A stretch of DNA of 64,000 bases from Pseudomonadota bacterium (GTDB taxonomy: Bacteria; Pseudomonadota; Alphaproteobacteria; Acetobacterales; Acetobacteraceae): NCBI GenBank assembly GCA_021851785.1, contig JAJZBV010000001.1, positions 186,001-250,000 of the forward strand, in the 5' to 3' direction. Shown here piece by piece: positions 28,338 through 37,656 of the stretch (position 1 is the stretch's first letter; every line of letters starts with the position of its first letter). The position numbers and the translations under genes were made by a program. Below the pieces are notes generated by a model. That model was not told where the DNA came from, did no database searches, and was given only the letters and a program-made list of their open reading frames with translations.

Positions 28338-29087
28338 ATGAAGCTTCTCGTCCCCGTCAAACGGGTAGTCGATTACAACGTCAAGGTGCGGGTGCGGAGC
28401 GATGGCGGCGGCGTCGAGACCGCCGGCGTCAAGATGTCGATGAACCCGTTCGACGAAATCGCCGTCGAAGAGGCCATCCGTCTCAAGGAAAAAGGCCTCG
28501 CCGAGGAGATCATCGCGGTCTCCCTAGGCGTCGCCGCCTGCGCCGAGACCCTCCGCACGGCGCTGGCGATGGGCGCCGATCGCGGCATCCTGGTCGAGAC
28601 CGACGCCGAGCTACAGCCGCTGGCGGTCGCGAAACTCCTCAAGGCGATCGTTGCCAAGGAAGAGCCGAAGCTCGTCATCCTCGGCAAGCAGGCGATCGAT
28701 GACGACATGAACGCGACCGGGCAGATGCTCGCCGCCCTCCTCGGCTGGCCGCAAGGCACCTTCGCCAGCCGCCTTCTGATCGAGGACGGGCGCGCCTTGG
28801 TCACGCGCGAGGTCGATGGCGGGCTGGAGACCGTCTCGCTCGCCCTCCCCGCGATCGTCACCACCGATCTCCGCCTCAACGAGCCGCGCTACGCGAGTCT
28901 CCCCAACATCATGAAAGCGCGCAAGAAACCGATCGAGACGCTGACCCCGGCGGCGCTCGGCGTCGACCCCGCGCCGCGTTTGACGGTTCTCAAGACCACC
29001 GAGCCGCCGCGCCGCCAGGCCGGCGTCAGGGTCGGCTCGGTCGCGGAACTGGTGGACAAGCTGAAAAACGAAGCCAAGGTGATCTGA
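28338..29087 (+). CDS. etfB: Electron transfer flavoprotein beta subunit
   Basis: 249 residues, AMP-binding partner of EtfA. Family motifs are '[18 protein letters not shown]', '[19 protein letters not shown]', '[15 protein letters not shown]' and '[30 protein letters not shown]'. EtfBA accepts electrons from acyl-CoA and other dehydrogenases and passes them to ETF-quinone oxidoreductase. It is first of the etfB-etfA-hbd operon (2-base gap to etfA). Confidence 0.97.
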   Translation: MKLLVPVKRVVDYNVKVRVRSDGGGVETAGVKMSMNPFDEIAVEEAIRLKEKGLAEEIIAVSLGVAACAETLRTALAMGADRGILVETDAELQPLAVAKLLKAIVAKEEPKLVILGKQAIDDDMNATGQMLAALLGWPQGTFASRLLIEDGRALVTREVDGGLETVSLALPAIVTTDLRLNEPRYASLPNIMKARKKPIETLTPAALGVDPAPRLTVLKTTEPPRRQAGVRVGSVAELVDKLKNEAKVI

Positions 29088-29089
29088 CC

Positions 29090-30028
29090 ATGACCGCACT
29101 CGTCCTTCTCGAACATGACGGCCGGACGATCAAGCAGCCGGCGCGGAGCGCGGTCGCCGCCGCGCGAAAGCTCGGCGAGGTGCATGTCCTCGTCGCCGGC
29201 GAGGGGATCGGCGCGGTCGCCGAGGCGGCGGCGAAGCTGCCGGGGGTTGCGAAAGTCATCGCCGCCGATGCGCCGGCCTACGCCCATGGCCTCGCCGAGC
29301 CGCTCGCCGATCTCCTGGTCGCCCTCGCCCCCGGCTATACGCATCTCCTCGCGGCGGCGACGGCGAGCGGCAAGAACGTCATGCCCCGGGTTGCCGCTCT
29401 CCTCGACGTGCAGCCGATCAGCGATATCTCGGCGGTGGTGGACGCCGACACCTTCGTCCGCCCGATCTATGCCGGCAACGCGCTGGCGACGGTGAAATCC
29501 GCGGACGCGAAAAAAGTGATCACCGTGCGCGCGACCGGCTTCGATCCGGTGGCGGCGGATGGCGGGTCAGCGCCGATCGCGCCGGCCCCGGCGATTTCCA
29601 CCCCTGAGATCTCGCGCTTCGTCTCGGCCGAGCTGTCCAAAAGCGAGCGGCCGGAGCTGACCGCGGCGCGGATCATCATCTCCGGCGGGCGCGGGATGCA
29701 GAGTGGCGAGAATTTCCACCTGCTCGATGCCATCGCCGATAAGCTGCACGCCGCCGTCGGCGCCTCGCGCGCCGCCGTCGATGCCGGGTTCGTCCCCAAC
29801 GACTATCAGGTCGGCCAGACCGGCAAGATCGTCGCCCCCGAGCTTTACGTCGCGGTCGGGATTTCCGGCGCCATCCAGCACCTCGCCGGCATGAAGGACA
29901 GCAAGGTCATCGTCGCCATCAACAAGGATGAGGAAGCGCCGATCTTCCAGGTCGCCGATTACGGGCTGGTCGCCGATCTGTTCAAGGCGCTGCCGGAACT
30001 GTCCCTGGCCCTGGAGAACCTGTCATGA
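29090..30028 (+). CDS. etfA: Electron transfer flavoprotein alpha subunit
   Basis: 312 residues, FAD-binding. The C-terminal FAD domain is clear from '[39 protein letters not shown]', '[28 protein letters not shown]' and '[18 protein letters not shown]'. It ends in an ATGA overlap with the next gene, so the three genes form a tight operon. Confidence 0.97.
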   Translation: MTALVLLEHDGRTIKQPARSAVAAARKLGEVHVLVAGEGIGAVAEAAAKLPGVAKVIAADAPAYAHGLAEPLADLLVALAPGYTHLLAAATASGKNVMPRVAALLDVQPISDISAVVDADTFVRPIYAGNALATVKSADAKKVITVRATGFDPVAADGGSAPIAPAPAISTPEISRFVSAELSKSERPELTAARIIISGGRGMQSGENFHLLDAIADKLHAAVGASRAAVDAGFVPNDYQVGQTGKIVAPELYVAVGISGAIQHLAGMKDSKVIVAINKDEEAPIFQVADYGLVADLFKALPELSLALENLS

Positions 30029-30957
30029 GCATCGGCCTCACCGGGATCGGCGGCGGCGCGAGCGAGCCCGCGGTCGCCATTCCGCCGATCCGCAAGATCG
30101 GCGTCGTCGGCGCCGGGCTGATGGGCAACGGCATCAGCCATGTCGCCGCCGTCGCCGGCCTCGACGTGGTGATGATGGACGCGAAGTCCGAGGCCCTGAC
30201 CCGCGCCATGGAGACGATCGCGCGCAACCTCGACCGCCAGATCAAATCCGGCCAGATCACCGCCGACGACAAAGCCGAGGCGCTCGCGCGCATCAAGACC
30301 GCCGGCGATTTTTCCGGCTTCGGCGATTGCGACCTGGTGATCGAGGCGACCAGCGAGAAGGAGGAGCTGAAACGCTCGGTCTATGCCGCCCTCACCCCCC
30401 ATCTCCGGCCCGATTGCCTGATCGCCTCCAACACCTCCTCGATCTCGATCACGAGGCTCGGCGCCAGCACCGATCGGCCGGAAAAATTCATCGGCATGCA
30501 TTTCATGAACCCGGTGCCGGTGATGAAGCTGGTCGAGATCATCCGCGGCATCGCGACCGACGAGCCGACCTTCCGCGCCATCTGCGCCTTGGCCGAAAAA
30601 CTCGGCAAGACGATCGCGGTGGCCGAGGATTTCCCGGCCTTCATCGTCAACCGCATCCTGGTGCCGATGATCAACGAGGCGGTCTATGCCCTCTATGAGG
30701 GCGTCGCCTCGGTCGCGGCGATCGATACCGCCCTCCGCCTCGGCGCCAATCATCGCATGGGGCCGCTGGAATTGGCCGATTTCATCGGGCTCGACACCTG
30801 TCTCGCGATCATGCAGGTGCTCTACGAGGGGCTCGCGGACAGCAAATACCGCCCTTGCCCGCTCCTGGTGAAATATGTCGAGGCCGGCTGGCTCGGCCGC
30901 AAGACCGGGCGCGGCTTTTACGACTACACCCAGACCCCGCCGCGCCCGACCCGCTGA
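30025..30957 (+). CDS. hbd: 3-hydroxybutyryl-CoA dehydrogenase
   Basis: 310 residues. It oxidises or reduces 3-hydroxyacyl-CoA with NAD(P). Rossmann motif '[28 protein letters not shown]'; catalytic region '[12 protein letters not shown]' and '[17 protein letters not shown]'; C-terminal '[18 protein letters not shown]' and '[11 protein letters not shown]'. About 25 extra residues precede the Rossmann fold. The operon with etfBA is typical for alphaproteobacteria and would serve fatty-acid or PHB-linked butyryl metabolism. Confidence 0.95.
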   Translation: MSIGLTGIGGGASEPAVAIPPIRKIGVVGAGLMGNGISHVAAVAGLDVVMMDAKSEALTRAMETIARNLDRQIKSGQITADDKAEALARIKTAGDFSGFGDCDLVIEATSEKEELKRSVYAALTPHLRPDCLIASNTSSISITRLGASTDRPEKFIGMHFMNPVPVMKLVEIIRGIATDEPTFRAICALAEKLGKTIAVAEDFPAFIVNRILVPMINEAVYALYEGVASVAAIDTALRLGANHRMGPLELADFIGLDTCLAIMQVLYEGLADSKYRPCPLLVKYVEAGWLGRKTGRGFYDYTQTPPRPTR

Positions 30958-31097
30958 GTTCGTCCGACGCGCCGCCCGCGACGAAGTTAAAAATCATGTT
31001 AATCATCGCGTTAGCGGTTCCGTAAGAATTTTACAGGCATATCGGGGGAGGAGTTATTCCGTTTCCGCCCCGCGCCGGGCAAGCCAGAGGGTGACGA

Positions 31098-32888
31098 GTG
31101 CTCGCCGCGAGCGATGAAGCAGGGCGTCTGGCAGCGTTACGGCAGCTCAGTCTGCTGGATACGGCACCCAGCGACGAATTCGATCGCATCACCCTGCTCG
31201 CCGCGCGCTGCCTGGCCGCGCCGATGGCGATGATCACGCTGATCGATCAAGACCGGCAATGGGTGAAATCCCGCCACGGCCTGGATTTGACCGAAACCCC
31301 GCGCGCCGCCTCGTTTTGCGACCATACCATCCGCGGCGACGAGGGCCTGGTGATCGCCGATGCCAGCGAGGATCCCCGGTTTCGTGGCAATCCGCTGGTC
31401 GACGGCGCGCCGCATATCCGCTTTTACGCCGGCGCGCCGCTGATCACCCGCGACCGCTACGCGATCGGCGCGATCTGCGTGCTCGACCAGAAGCCACGCA
31501 CGATCACCGCCGCCGAGCGCCACACCCTCGAAATCCTCGCCGCCCAAGTGATGGTGCTCATCGAACTCCGCCACTCCTCGGGCCGCCTGCACCCGACCAG
31601 CCGGCTTCCGAACGCGATCCAGTTCGACGAGGATCTCGCCGATCTCACCCGCCGGCAGCGGGGCCAGAGCCGGCTTTTCGTGATGCTCGACATCGCCGAT
31701 CCGGATCATCTGCCGACCCATATCAACCTCCTCGGCCCGCGCTGGGAGCGCGATTTGCCGGCGGCGATGATCCGCGGCATCCGCGCCGCGTTCGGGGAAG
31801 ACTTCCCGATCTATCACCCGCTCTCGCTCCGTTTCGGCTTTCTGCTCGACCCGTCGGTGACCACCGGCTGGCAGGAAAAGCTCGACCAGATGGCCGCCCA
31901 TCTCCGCCGGCCGATCAACGAGACTTTGCCCGTCGCCCTGTTTCCGAGCATCGGGGTGGTGCCGTTCCGGCTCGGCGATTTCATGGACAAGGCGCTGCTG
32001 CAGCGCGGGGTTCTCGCCGCGCACGAGGCGCGGGCGGTCGGGCGGGTGCTGACCACGGCGCGCGGCCAAAGTGCCACCGACGACTGGCACGATGCGCATA
32101 TGCTGCTCGGCGAACTCCGCCGCGCCCTCGATGTGCCCGGCCAGTTGACGCTCGCCTTTCAGCCGCGCCTCGATTTCCGGAGCGGCGCCTGCCGCGCGGT
32201 CGAGGCGCTGATCCGCTGGAACCACCCGACGCTCGGCCCGGTCTCGCCCGGCGAATTCATCCCGCTCGTCGAAAACACCGCGCTGATGACCGACCTCACC
32301 TACTGGGTCATGGACGCCGCCATGCGCCAGATCGCCGAGTTTCACGAACAAGGGCTGTCGCTTCGCGTGTCGATCAATGTCTCGGCCGGGGATTTGCAGA
32401 ACAGCGACATCGTCGGCCGCATCACCGCGCTGCTCCGCCGCTACCGCCTGCCCGCCGATGCGATCGAACTCGAATTCACCGAAAGCAGCCTGCTTCCCAA
32501 CCGCACCGTCGTGCACCAGCAATTGCGCGCGATCCGTGATCTCGGCGTCGAGATCGCGATCGATGATTTCGGCACCGGCTACAGCAATCTCGCCTATCTC
32601 AAATCCATGCCGGCCACCGTGGTCAAGCTCGATCAATCCTTCATCCGCGTCCTCGCGACCAGCGCGCGCGATCGCGCGATCGTCAAGGCGGCCATCCTGA
32701 TGGCCCATGAACTCGGCTACCGCGTCGTCGCCGAGGGGGTGGAAACGGCGGAAATCTGCGCCATGGTCGCCGGCTGGAGCTGTGACGAGGGCCAGGGCTA
32801 CCACATCGGCCGGCCGATGGACGCGGAAACCCTGGCGCTCTGGCTCGCCGATCGGGAACTGCCGCCGGTCGCGGTGTCGCTGCCGTGA
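31098..32888 (+). CDS. GAF and EAL domain protein, probable c-di-GMP phosphodiesterase
   Basis: 596 residues in three parts. A GAF sensor spans about 20-160 ('LDTAPSDEFDRITLLAARCLAAPMAMITLIDQDRQWVKS'). The middle region, about 170-320, has no GGDEF motif and looks like a degenerate cyclase fold. The EAL domain spans about 330-585. The EAL catalytic residues are all visible: E in 'EALIRW', N in 'SINVSAGDL', E in 'LEFTESSL', D-D in 'AIDDFGTGYSNL', K in 'VVKLDQSFI' and E in 'AEGVET'. It should hydrolyse c-di-GMP under control of the GAF ligand. The start is a GTG. Confidence 0.92.
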   Translation: MLAASDEAGRLAALRQLSLLDTAPSDEFDRITLLAARCLAAPMAMITLIDQDRQWVKSRHGLDLTETPRAASFCDHTIRGDEGLVIADASEDPRFRGNPLVDGAPHIRFYAGAPLITRDRYAIGAICVLDQKPRTITAAERHTLEILAAQVMVLIELRHSSGRLHPTSRLPNAIQFDEDLADLTRRQRGQSRLFVMLDIADPDHLPTHINLLGPRWERDLPAAMIRGIRAAFGEDFPIYHPLSLRFGFLLDPSVTTGWQEKLDQMAAHLRRPINETLPVALFPSIGVVPFRLGDFMDKALLQRGVLAAHEARAVGRVLTTARGQSATDDWHDAHMLLGELRRALDVPGQLTLAFQPRLDFRSGACRAVEALIRWNHPTLGPVSPGEFIPLVENTALMTDLTYWVMDAAMRQIAEFHEQGLSLRVSINVSAGDLQNSDIVGRITALLRRYRLPADAIELEFTESSLLPNRTVVHQQLRAIRDLGVEIAIDDFGTGYSNLAYLKSMPATVVKLDQSFIRVLATSARDRAIVKAAILMAHELGYRVVAEGVETAEICAMVAGWSCDEGQGYHIGRPMDAETLALWLADRELPPVAVSLP

Positions 32889-33039
32889 TCCCGCCGCGGC
32901 CGCCCCAGGCGACACATGGCGGAATAGCAGCCATGCGATCAGCGCAATGGCATATCATCACCCCTGTGCGAGACTATGCTGCAATGCAGCAAACCCCGCC
33001 CCATATGACGAAAGCCACCCCCAAGGAAAGGCGGGTCAT

Positions 33040-34050
33040 ATGTTTTCGCCATCGTTTTCGCAGCCTGTCTCCCCGCCACGCCTTGCGCTCGCGCGCCTTC
33101 GCCGTGGCGTGTGGCGGCGCTGGCGGACCGGGGTCGGGCGTTTCCTGATGCCCTGGGACGGACCGGCCGAGAGCGGATGGCTCGACGTCGCGGAATTCGG
33201 CTCCAACCCCGGGCGCCTTGCGATGCGCGTCTTTCGCCCGGCATCGGCGATGCTGCCCGGCGCGCCATTGGTGATGGTGCTGCATGGCTGCGGCCAGGGG
33301 GCGGGGGAGTTCGCCGCGAGCGGCGGCTGGATCGAGGCCGCGACCCGGCATGGCTGGGTGCTGCTGTTGCCCGAACAGGCCATCACCAACAACCATGCGC
33401 GCTGTTTCTCCTGGTATAATCATGGCGATACCCATCGCGGCCGGGGCGAGGTGCTGTCGCTCCGGCAAATGATCCAGGTCGCGCTGCGGCGCTTTCGCTG
33501 CGACCCGGAGCGGGTCTTCGTCGCCGGGCTTTCGGCCGGGGGCGCGATGGCGGCGGCGCTGCTGGCCGCCTATCCCGAGACCTTCGCCGCCGGCGCGGTC
33601 ATCGCCGGGCTTCCGGTCGGCTGCGCGAGCAATGCCGGCGAGGCATTCCTGCGCATGCATGACGCCGGGCCGACGAAGATGACGCCGGCGAGCTGGGCGA
33701 CGCTGATCACCACCCAACTCGGCCATAAGGGGCGCTGGCCGCGGCTTTCCATCTGGCATGGCGAGGCCGATCGGGTGGTCGATCCCGGCAATGGCGAGAA
33801 TCTCGTCCGGCAATGGACGGCGCTGCACGGGCTCGATGTCGCGGCGGCGGCGGAAGACCAGGTCTCTCCCGGGGTCACCCGCCGGACCTGGGGGAATGAC
33901 GCGGCGCCGATGGTGGAAGCCTGGTCGATCGCCGGCCTCGATCACGGGTTCCCGGTCGGCGAAGACGCGGCGCGCCGCCGCCCGGCCTCGCAATGGGTGC
34001 TCGGCGCCGAGGTCGATGCGACGGACGCGATCGCCCGCTTCTGGCACTGA
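33040..34050 (+). CDS. PHB depolymerase-family esterase
   Basis: 336 residues of the esterase_phd family. Oxyanion segment 'LVMVLHGCGQGAGEFA' at about 77-92; lipase box G163-L-S165-A-G-G; catalytic Asp region 'SIWHGEADRVVDPGN'; His in 'IAGLDHGFPVG'. It hydrolyses short-chain polyhydroxyalkanoates or related esters. No convincing signal peptide is seen, although residues 12-36 are basic and hydrophobic. The presence of a phasin, PhaR and PhaC-like gene elsewhere in the window fits polymer turnover. Confidence 0.88.
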   Translation: MFSPSFSQPVSPPRLALARLRRGVWRRWRTGVGRFLMPWDGPAESGWLDVAEFGSNPGRLAMRVFRPASAMLPGAPLVMVLHGCGQGAGEFAASGGWIEAATRHGWVLLLPEQAITNNHARCFSWYNHGDTHRGRGEVLSLRQMIQVALRRFRCDPERVFVAGLSAGGAMAAALLAAYPETFAAGAVIAGLPVGCASNAGEAFLRMHDAGPTKMTPASWATLITTQLGHKGRWPRLSIWHGEADRVVDPGNGENLVRQWTALHGLDVAAAAEDQVSPGVTRRTWGNDAAPMVEAWSIAGLDHGFPVGEDAARRRPASQWVLGAEVDATDAIARFWH

Positions 34051-34068
34051 CGGATTTCGGCCGCCGGC

Positions 34069-34260
34069 TCAGTCCGCCGTTGCGGAGGGGGATGGCGCCC
34101 TCGGGTCTTGCCGGGCGCGGCTTTGCGCCTTGCGCTTGCCGAGATTGGCGCGCAGGGCCTCGGCTTCCTTGGCCAGCCGCGCCGCCCGCGCGGCCTCCGC
34201 CTCCGCCCCCTGACACGGCGGTTTGCGGTCTTTTGCGGCGCGCGGGGCGGATGGCGGCAT
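34069..34260 (-). CDS. Small basic protein, uncharacterised
   Basis: 63 residues, mostly one predicted helix. The stretch 'ARLAKEAEALRANLGKRKAQSRARQ' resembles a short protein often annotated as hypothetical in alphaproteobacteria. The family has no known role. There is no clear ribosome site. It converges on the depolymerase gene. Confidence 0.5.
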   Translation of the reverse strand: MPPSAPRAAKDRKPPCQGAEAEAARAARLAKEAEALRANLGKRKAQSRARQDPRAPSPSATAD

Positions 34261-34340
34261 GGACTTAGGGCTTGTTGAGAAATAAATGCGTCATTTTCAC
34301 GATCTCCGGAAAACGCGGGGCAGAGTCATCCTTTAGGCCG

Positions 34341-34443
34341 GGGGGTTCACCCCTGGACCCGCGCAAAGGCGGAGCCTTTGCAATCCTTTCCGGGATGCGG
34401 GTCTGGGGCCGCTGGCCCCAGCTTGTCCAGGGCAGCGCCCTGG
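34341..34443. repeat. Dispersed repeat family 2, copy 1
   Basis: Three stem-loops in a row: GCAAAGGC-GGA-GCCTTTGC (34363-34381), CTGGGGCC-GCT-GGCCCCAG (34403-34421) and CCAGGGC-AGC-GCCCTGG (34427-34443). The segment from GATGCGGGTC to GCCCTGGC recurs behind dnaA at 53697-53747. The 34261-34647 stretch holds this repeat and the phasin terminator; no gene is seen. Confidence 0.75.
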
Positions 34444-34540
34444 CGTTGGCTTGATGCGATACAGTCTCCACAAGCCCTTAGACAACTCGCTCGCGGCGGC
34501 GCCGTCAATATCGCCGCCGCGCCGGCCCGCGGCGACAACA

Positions 34541-34576
34541 GAAAAGCCCGGGATCCGCAAAGATCCCAGGCTTTTC
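34541..34576 (-). terminator. Intrinsic terminator of the phasin gene
   Basis: A 15-bp stem with one mismatch (GAAAAGCCCGGGATC / GATCCCAGGCTTTTC as read on the plus strand) encloses a 6-base loop. Read leftward, the stem ends in CTTTTC followed by TGTT. Confidence 0.8.
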
Positions 34577-34647
34577 ATCGCCGCCTTTTCCCGCTCGCCT
34601 GGAACGCCGGGAAGGAGAGCGTTCCGCGGGAGCGGTGGGGAGGATGA

Positions 34648-35031
34648 TCAGGCGGTTTTGGTGAATTTGTCAGCCGCCAGCGTCACGCGGGCGAGCAGCG
34701 GCGCCGTCGCCTGCTCGGCGAGCTTGAAGGAGGCATCGGTGAAGCGGCCGGCTTCGGCGACCGTCTTCTCGAAGCTGGTGCGGGCGAGGTTGGATTGAAG
34801 ATCGACGGCATCCTTAAGCGACTTGACGCCGCTCAGCGCCTTGAACAGCCCGACCGTCTCCTCGAACTGCGCCTGCGCCGAGGCCGCGAACTGCTTCGAG
34901 AGATCCTGCACGCCGGCCGCCCAGATCTGGCTCGACTTCACCAGCGCCTCGACATTGCCCTGACCGAAGGTCACGAAATCTTCGGTCGCCTTGATTGCCT
35001 TGTCCATCTGTTCCTTCATGGGAAACTCCAT
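34648..35031 (-). CDS. phaP: Phasin family protein
   Basis: 127 residues, mostly amphipathic helix: 'MDKAIKATEDFVTFGQGNVEALVKSSQIWAAGVQDLSKQFAASAQAQFEETVGLFKALSGVKSLKDAVDLQSNLART'. This is the Phasin_2 type that coats PHA granules. The frame stays open to ATG 35166, which would add a 45-residue Ala/Pro-rich extension. I prefer MEFPMKEQM (35031) or the ATG at 35019, which has a GGAG site six bases away. A good leftward promoter lies at 35318-35346 and a terminator follows. Confidence 0.9.
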   Translation of the reverse strand: MEFPMKEQMDKAIKATEDFVTFGQGNVEALVKSSQIWAAGVQDLSKQFAASAQAQFEETVGLFKALSGVKSLKDAVDLQSNLARTSFEKTVAEAGRFTDASFKLAEQATAPLLARVTLAADKFTKTA

Positions 35032-35296
35032 CACCGTTGTTTTTCCCTGCTTCGTCGGAGCAGCCGGGATCACTGCTTGCGTCGGCGCGGCGGCAACAGG
35101 CTCACCATGAGCCCCGCTCGCCGCGTCTCTCGCGGCCGATGCGACCGCGACTGCCTTGGGTTTCATCGCCACGTTGCATCTCCATTGACGTCTGCGGCAG
35201 GCGAGCGGGCCCGGAGCCATCCTCGGGAAACCGGTTCGCCTTGGCTGCGCCCTCGCAAGCCTGTTTCGCTGGCGCGGACCTGCCGGCGACCCGGCT

Positions 35297-35310
35297 TTGC
35301 TGCACTGCAA
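35297..35310 (-). promoter_or_regulatory. Candidate PhaR-type operator at the phasin start site
   Basis: TTGCTGCACTGCAA is a partial inverted repeat (TTGC...GCAA around TGCACT) rich in TGC. It abuts the predicted transcription start of the phasin gene. PhaR repressors of related bacteria bind TGC-rich dyads at phaP promoters, and phaR is in this window at 55390. The match is from memory. Confidence 0.4.
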
Positions 35311-35317
35311 CAAAGCG

Positions 35318-35346
35318 GATATAAATCGGCCGATAGCCGCGGTCAA
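35318..35346 (-). promoter_or_regulatory. Phasin promoter (TTGACC-17-TATATC)
   Basis: Read leftward: TTGACC (35341-35346), a 17-base spacer, then TATATC (35318-35323). Five of six bases match the -35 consensus and four of six the -10 consensus. The rest of the 35032-35526 gap holds the possible phasin N-terminal extension and the AT-rich divergent region; nothing else is seen. Confidence 0.75.
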
Positions 35347-35526
35347 GTGAATTTTGTGCGCCGCAATAAAAAGTGAGCCGCCGCGCGATTTCACGACGTT
35401 TTCCGCAAGACCTGAAAATCGTTCCTTAACTCCTTCAAATGCAGAATGAATCCTGAGGTTTCCGCCTGGACAGGAAAGCGTTCCGGCCGCTACATTCGCG
35501 GTGGCATGACAATAGGGAAGACGGGG

Positions 35527-36705
35527 ATGGCGTTTTTGGTGGGTATGTCGGCCGGGGAGGGTCGCGATCGCGAAAGACGCGGCGTTGAGGCGCCGCGCGT
35601 CGCCGCCCTGTTCATGCTTTTGGCGCTGGTGCTGCTTCCCTTCGCCGCCCGCGCCCAGATCGGCTCCGACCGCTACAGCGCGATGGTGATCGACGCGGCT
35701 TCCGGCCATGTGCTCTACGCCGCCAATCCCGATGCCGCGCGCTATCCGGCGAGCCTCACCAAGATCATGACCCTCTATCTCACCTTCGAGGCGCTTCGCG
35801 ACCGGCGGATCACGCTTCAGGACCGGGTGCCGGTCTCGGCCCATGCCGCGTCGCAGGAGCCGTCCAAACTCGATCTCCGCCCCGGAACCCGCCTCACCGT
35901 CGAACAGGCGATCCTCGCCCTGGTCACCAAATCCGCCAATGACGCCGCCGCCGCCCTCGGCGAGACGCTCGGCGGCTCGGAGGCGCGTTTCGCCCAGATG
36001 ATGACGCTCCGCGCCCGCGCCCTCGGCATGTCGCATACCACCTTCCGCAACGCCTCCGGCCTTCCCGATCCCGAGCAGGTCACCACCGCCCGCGACCTCG
36101 CCATCCTCGCCCGCCACATCATTCAGGACTACCCCGATCAGTACCGGTATTTCAGCGTCCCCGGCTTCGTCTTTCATGGCCGCATGATCCCCAATCACGA
36201 CCATATGCTCACCAGCTATGAAGGGGCGGACGGGCTCAAGACCGGCTATACCGAGGCCGCCGGGCATAATCTCGTCACCAGCGCGGTGCGTGGCGACGCC
36301 AGGCTGATCGGCGTGGTGCTCGGCGCCGGCTCCAATCCGGAGCGCGATCAGCACATGGCGGCGATTCTCGATCAAGGCTTTACCAGCCTCGGCGTGCCGG
36401 GGAGCGGGGCCCTGTTCGCCCGCGCCGATGGCACGAAAGCCGGAGGCACGAAATGGGGCCTGATCACGACCGCCCATGCCGCGACGCTGCCGCCGGCGCT
36501 CCGCCGCCCGGGTGGCGCCCCGCCGACCCGGCTCGCGGCCGCCTCGCGCTGGCACAAGAAGCACGCCCGCCTCGTGCATGCCGCGTCGGCCCATCTCTCG
36601 CCGCACCACAAACCCGCGTCCCACGCGACGAGCCATGCCGGGACGTCTCCGCCGGGCCATGCCCGCGCCCAGAAGCCGCTGCCGCTGCCGCCGACGCTCA
36701 CCTGA
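35527..36705 (+). CDS. D-alanyl-D-alanine carboxypeptidase (serine, S11 family)
   Basis: About 392 residues: a signal sequence ('AALFMLLALVLLPFAARA'), an S11 penicillin-binding domain, then a long His/Ala/Pro-rich tail. Catalytic motifs: 'ASLTKIMTLYL' (SxxK), 'KSANDAAAAL' (SxN) and 'DGLKTGYT' (KTG). It trims the terminal D-Ala of peptidoglycan stem peptides in the periplasm. The tail (about 110 residues, rich in HKK and HKP) is unusual and could bind metal or wall; it replaces the amphipathic anchor of DacA proteins. The start is uncertain; this ATG has GGGAAG upstream. Confidence 0.9.
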   Translation: MAFLVGMSAGEGRDRERRGVEAPRVAALFMLLALVLLPFAARAQIGSDRYSAMVIDAASGHVLYAANPDAARYPASLTKIMTLYLTFEALRDRRITLQDRVPVSAHAASQEPSKLDLRPGTRLTVEQAILALVTKSANDAAAALGETLGGSEARFAQMMTLRARALGMSHTTFRNASGLPDPEQVTTARDLAILARHIIQDYPDQYRYFSVPGFVFHGRMIPNHDHMLTSYEGADGLKTGYTEAAGHNLVTSAVRGDARLIGVVLGAGSNPERDQHMAAILDQGFTSLGVPGSGALFARADGTKAGGTKWGLITTAHAATLPPALRRPGGAPPTRLAAASRWHKKHARLVHAASAHLSPHHKPASHATSHAGTSPPGHARAQKPLPLPPTLT

Positions 36706-36838
36706 CCCGGCGCGGCGCCACCCCGACGTTTTTTTACCGCGCGTAAACCCTTGCGCCGTCCCGCCGGGTTGCGCATCTTTCCTGGTGGAGCGGATGGCGC
36801 GGTGTGATCGTGTCAGGCGAGGAGAGGGGTGAGAAACT

Positions 36839-37648
36839 ATGGACGGCGGAGCCGATGCCCGGCGCATCACCCTGTATCAGGAGGCCGATTTCGCCGGCCT
36901 GCGCGCGGCTGGGCGGCTTGCCGCCGAAACCCTCGACATGATCACCCCGCATGTCCGCCCGGGGATCAGCACCGGCGAACTCGACACAATCTGCCATGAA
37001 TTCATCCTCGCCCATGGCGCGGTGCCGGCGCCGCTCAATTACCGCGGCTTTCCGAAGTCGATCTGCACCTCGATCAACCACGTCGTCTGCCACGGCATTC
37101 CCGGCGAGCGCCGCCTCGACGAGGGTGACATCGTCAATATCGATGTCACCGTCATCCTCGACGGGTGGCATGGCGATACCAGCCGCATGTATGTCGCAGG
37201 CGAGCCCTCGACCCGCGCCCGGATGCTGATCGATGCCACCCACGAGGCGCTGCGGCACGGCATCGCGGCGGTCAAGCCCGGGGCGACGCTCGGCGATGTC
37301 GGCTTTGCCATCCAAAGCTTCGTCGAGGGCAAGCGTTTCAGCGTGGTGCGCGATTTCTGTGGTCACGGCATCGGCCGGCGTTTCCACGAGCCGCCCAATA
37401 TCCTCCATTTCGGCCGCCGCGGCGAGGGGATCACGCTTCGCCCCGGCATGGTGTTCACCATCGAGCCGATGGTCAATGCCGGCCGCCCGGAAGTGAAAAT
37501 CCTCGATGACGGCTGGACCGCCGTCACCCGCGATCGCAGCTTGTCCGCGCAGTTCGAGCACATGCTCGGCGTCACCGAGGGAGGGTGCGAGATTTTTACC
37601 CTGTCCCCCGCCGGTTACGAGAAACCGCCTTACGCCCTCCCCGGCTGA
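36839..37648 (+). CDS. map: Methionine aminopeptidase, type I
   Basis: 269 residues. It removes the initiator methionine from nascent proteins. Metal ligands sit in 'ILDGWHGDTSRMYVAG' (two Asp), 'DFCGHGIGRRFHEPPNI' (His), 'VFTIEPMVNAG' (Glu) and 'AQFEHMLGVTE' (Glu). 'NYRGFPKSICTSINHVVCHGIP' is the family signature. radC follows closely. Confidence 0.97.
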   Translation: MDGGADARRITLYQEADFAGLRAAGRLAAETLDMITPHVRPGISTGELDTICHEFILAHGAVPAPLNYRGFPKSICTSINHVVCHGIPGERRLDEGDIVNIDVTVILDGWHGDTSRMYVAGEPSTRARMLIDATHEALRHGIAAVKPGATLGDVGFAIQSFVEGKRFSVVRDFCGHGIGRRFHEPPNILHFGRRGEGITLRPGMVFTIEPMVNAGRPEVKILDDGWTAVTRDRSLSAQFEHMLGVTEGGCEIFTLSPAGYEKPPYALPG

Positions 37649-37656
37649 GCGGCCGC

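Noticed and set aside
34648..36870. A 740-codon minus-strand frame covering the carboxypeptidase and the phasin
   Set aside because: Only the last 127 or so codons are phasin; the rest is antisense to the DD-carboxypeptidase.
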